A stretch of DNA of 64,000 nt, from NCBI GenBank assembly GCA_963850765.1, contig CAWKMN010000002.1:1-64000 (forward strand), written 5' to 3'. The position numbers and the translations under genes are program-made. This DNA is from CAWKMN01 sp963850765. Its GTDB lineage: Bacteria; Chloroflexota; Anaerolineae; Aggregatilineales; Aggregatilineaceae. Below, piece by piece: positions 63,946-64,000 of the stretch; within the stretch, counting starts at the first letter, position 1; each line of letters opens with the position of its first letter. The notes below the pieces were generated by a model. It worked only from the letters and a program-made list of their open reading frames with translations, searched no databases and was not told where the DNA came from.

Positions 63946-64000
63946 GCGCCCGTCCCCCGAACGATCAGGGACGAGCGCGAGATTGGCCCGTGGTGCCACC
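63946..64000 (-). promoter_or_regulatory. T-box leader with terminator, partial at right edge
   Basis: On the minus strand GGTGGCACCACGGG (63987-64000) is the T-box sequence that pairs with an uncharged tRNA end. A terminator follows: stem GCGCTCGTCCC / GGGACGGGCGC (63946-63978) then TTTTGTTTG. The specifier stem lies beyond the window, so the tRNA is inferred from the downstream trpB. Confidence 0.85.

Overview
The window looks like part of a bacterial chromosome from Chloroflexota, probably an Anaerolineae-type lineage. This is inferred from gene content (DUF2085, YVTN propeller, tandem M29 aminopeptidases, TrpB2 behind a T-box) and from abundant intergenic CTCACCCCCGGCCCC-type and GTAGGGGC-type repeats. 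No 16S or other marker is present, so the assignment is tentative. The assembly carries many single-base indels, often in homopolymer runs. At least eight genes are split by frameshifts: tyrosinase, DUF2332, DUF1573, CopA, cysteine synthase, DsbA-like, M23 peptidase and DNA methyltransferase.

Layout. 0-3 kb: a large secreted-type tyrosinase-family copper protein that runs off the left edge. 3.4-6.6 kb: a TetR regulator and an MMPL/RND exporter, with a pair of hairpins sharing one loop sequence between them. 7-37 kb: a metal, mainly copper, and redox stress island. It holds a CopA P-type ATPase, two YHS proteins, a multicopper oxidase, a Met-rich secreted protein, DUF305, PepSY-like and His/Met-rich secreted proteins, a ferric-reductase-like protein with ApbE, a Cys/His-rich protein, a DUF1573 protein, a rhodanese lipoprotein, cysteine synthase plus cystathionine gamma-synthase/lyase, a PBP2a-like transpeptidase, and an AhpD-like protein whose catalytic Cys codon is UGA. 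The island has two two-component systems, one OmpR-type and one NarL-type.

The island appears to be wired by two DNA motifs. A 16-bp inverted repeat (heptamer TRCGCCA, 2 bp, heptamer TGGCGYA; the 7-2-7 geometry of NarL-family regulators) lies before at least ten transcription units, usually 22-24 bp upstream of a -10-like hexamer. A second motif, the direct repeat TGAAGTT-N4-TGAAGTT (OmpR-family geometry), lies exactly 30 bp before TATCAT at two genes with similar signal peptides. The simplest model is that the NarL-type regulator (24.8-25.5 kb) controls the first set and the OmpR-type regulator (17.5-18.2 kb) the second.

37.3-38.3 kb: a junction between the N-terminus of a DNA methyltransferase and the C-terminus of a large serine recombinase, beside tRNA-Asp. 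38.4-40 kb: folE and a pteridine-reductase-like SDR. 40.1-42.3 kb: an AT-richer TIR-NACHT-HEAT gene, a likely anti-phage STAND protein. 42.4-46.8 kb: SCO1-like and DsbA-like proteins and an ABC-2 exporter. 47-58.6 kb: housekeeping and secreted proteins, tRNA-Glu, an oligopeptide-binding protein, two M29 aminopeptidases, an M23 peptidase and a propeller protein. 59-62.5 kb: repeat-rich DNA around a DNA methyltransferase with a C-terminal nuclease-like domain. 62.5-64 kb: TrpB2 with a T-box leader at the right edge.
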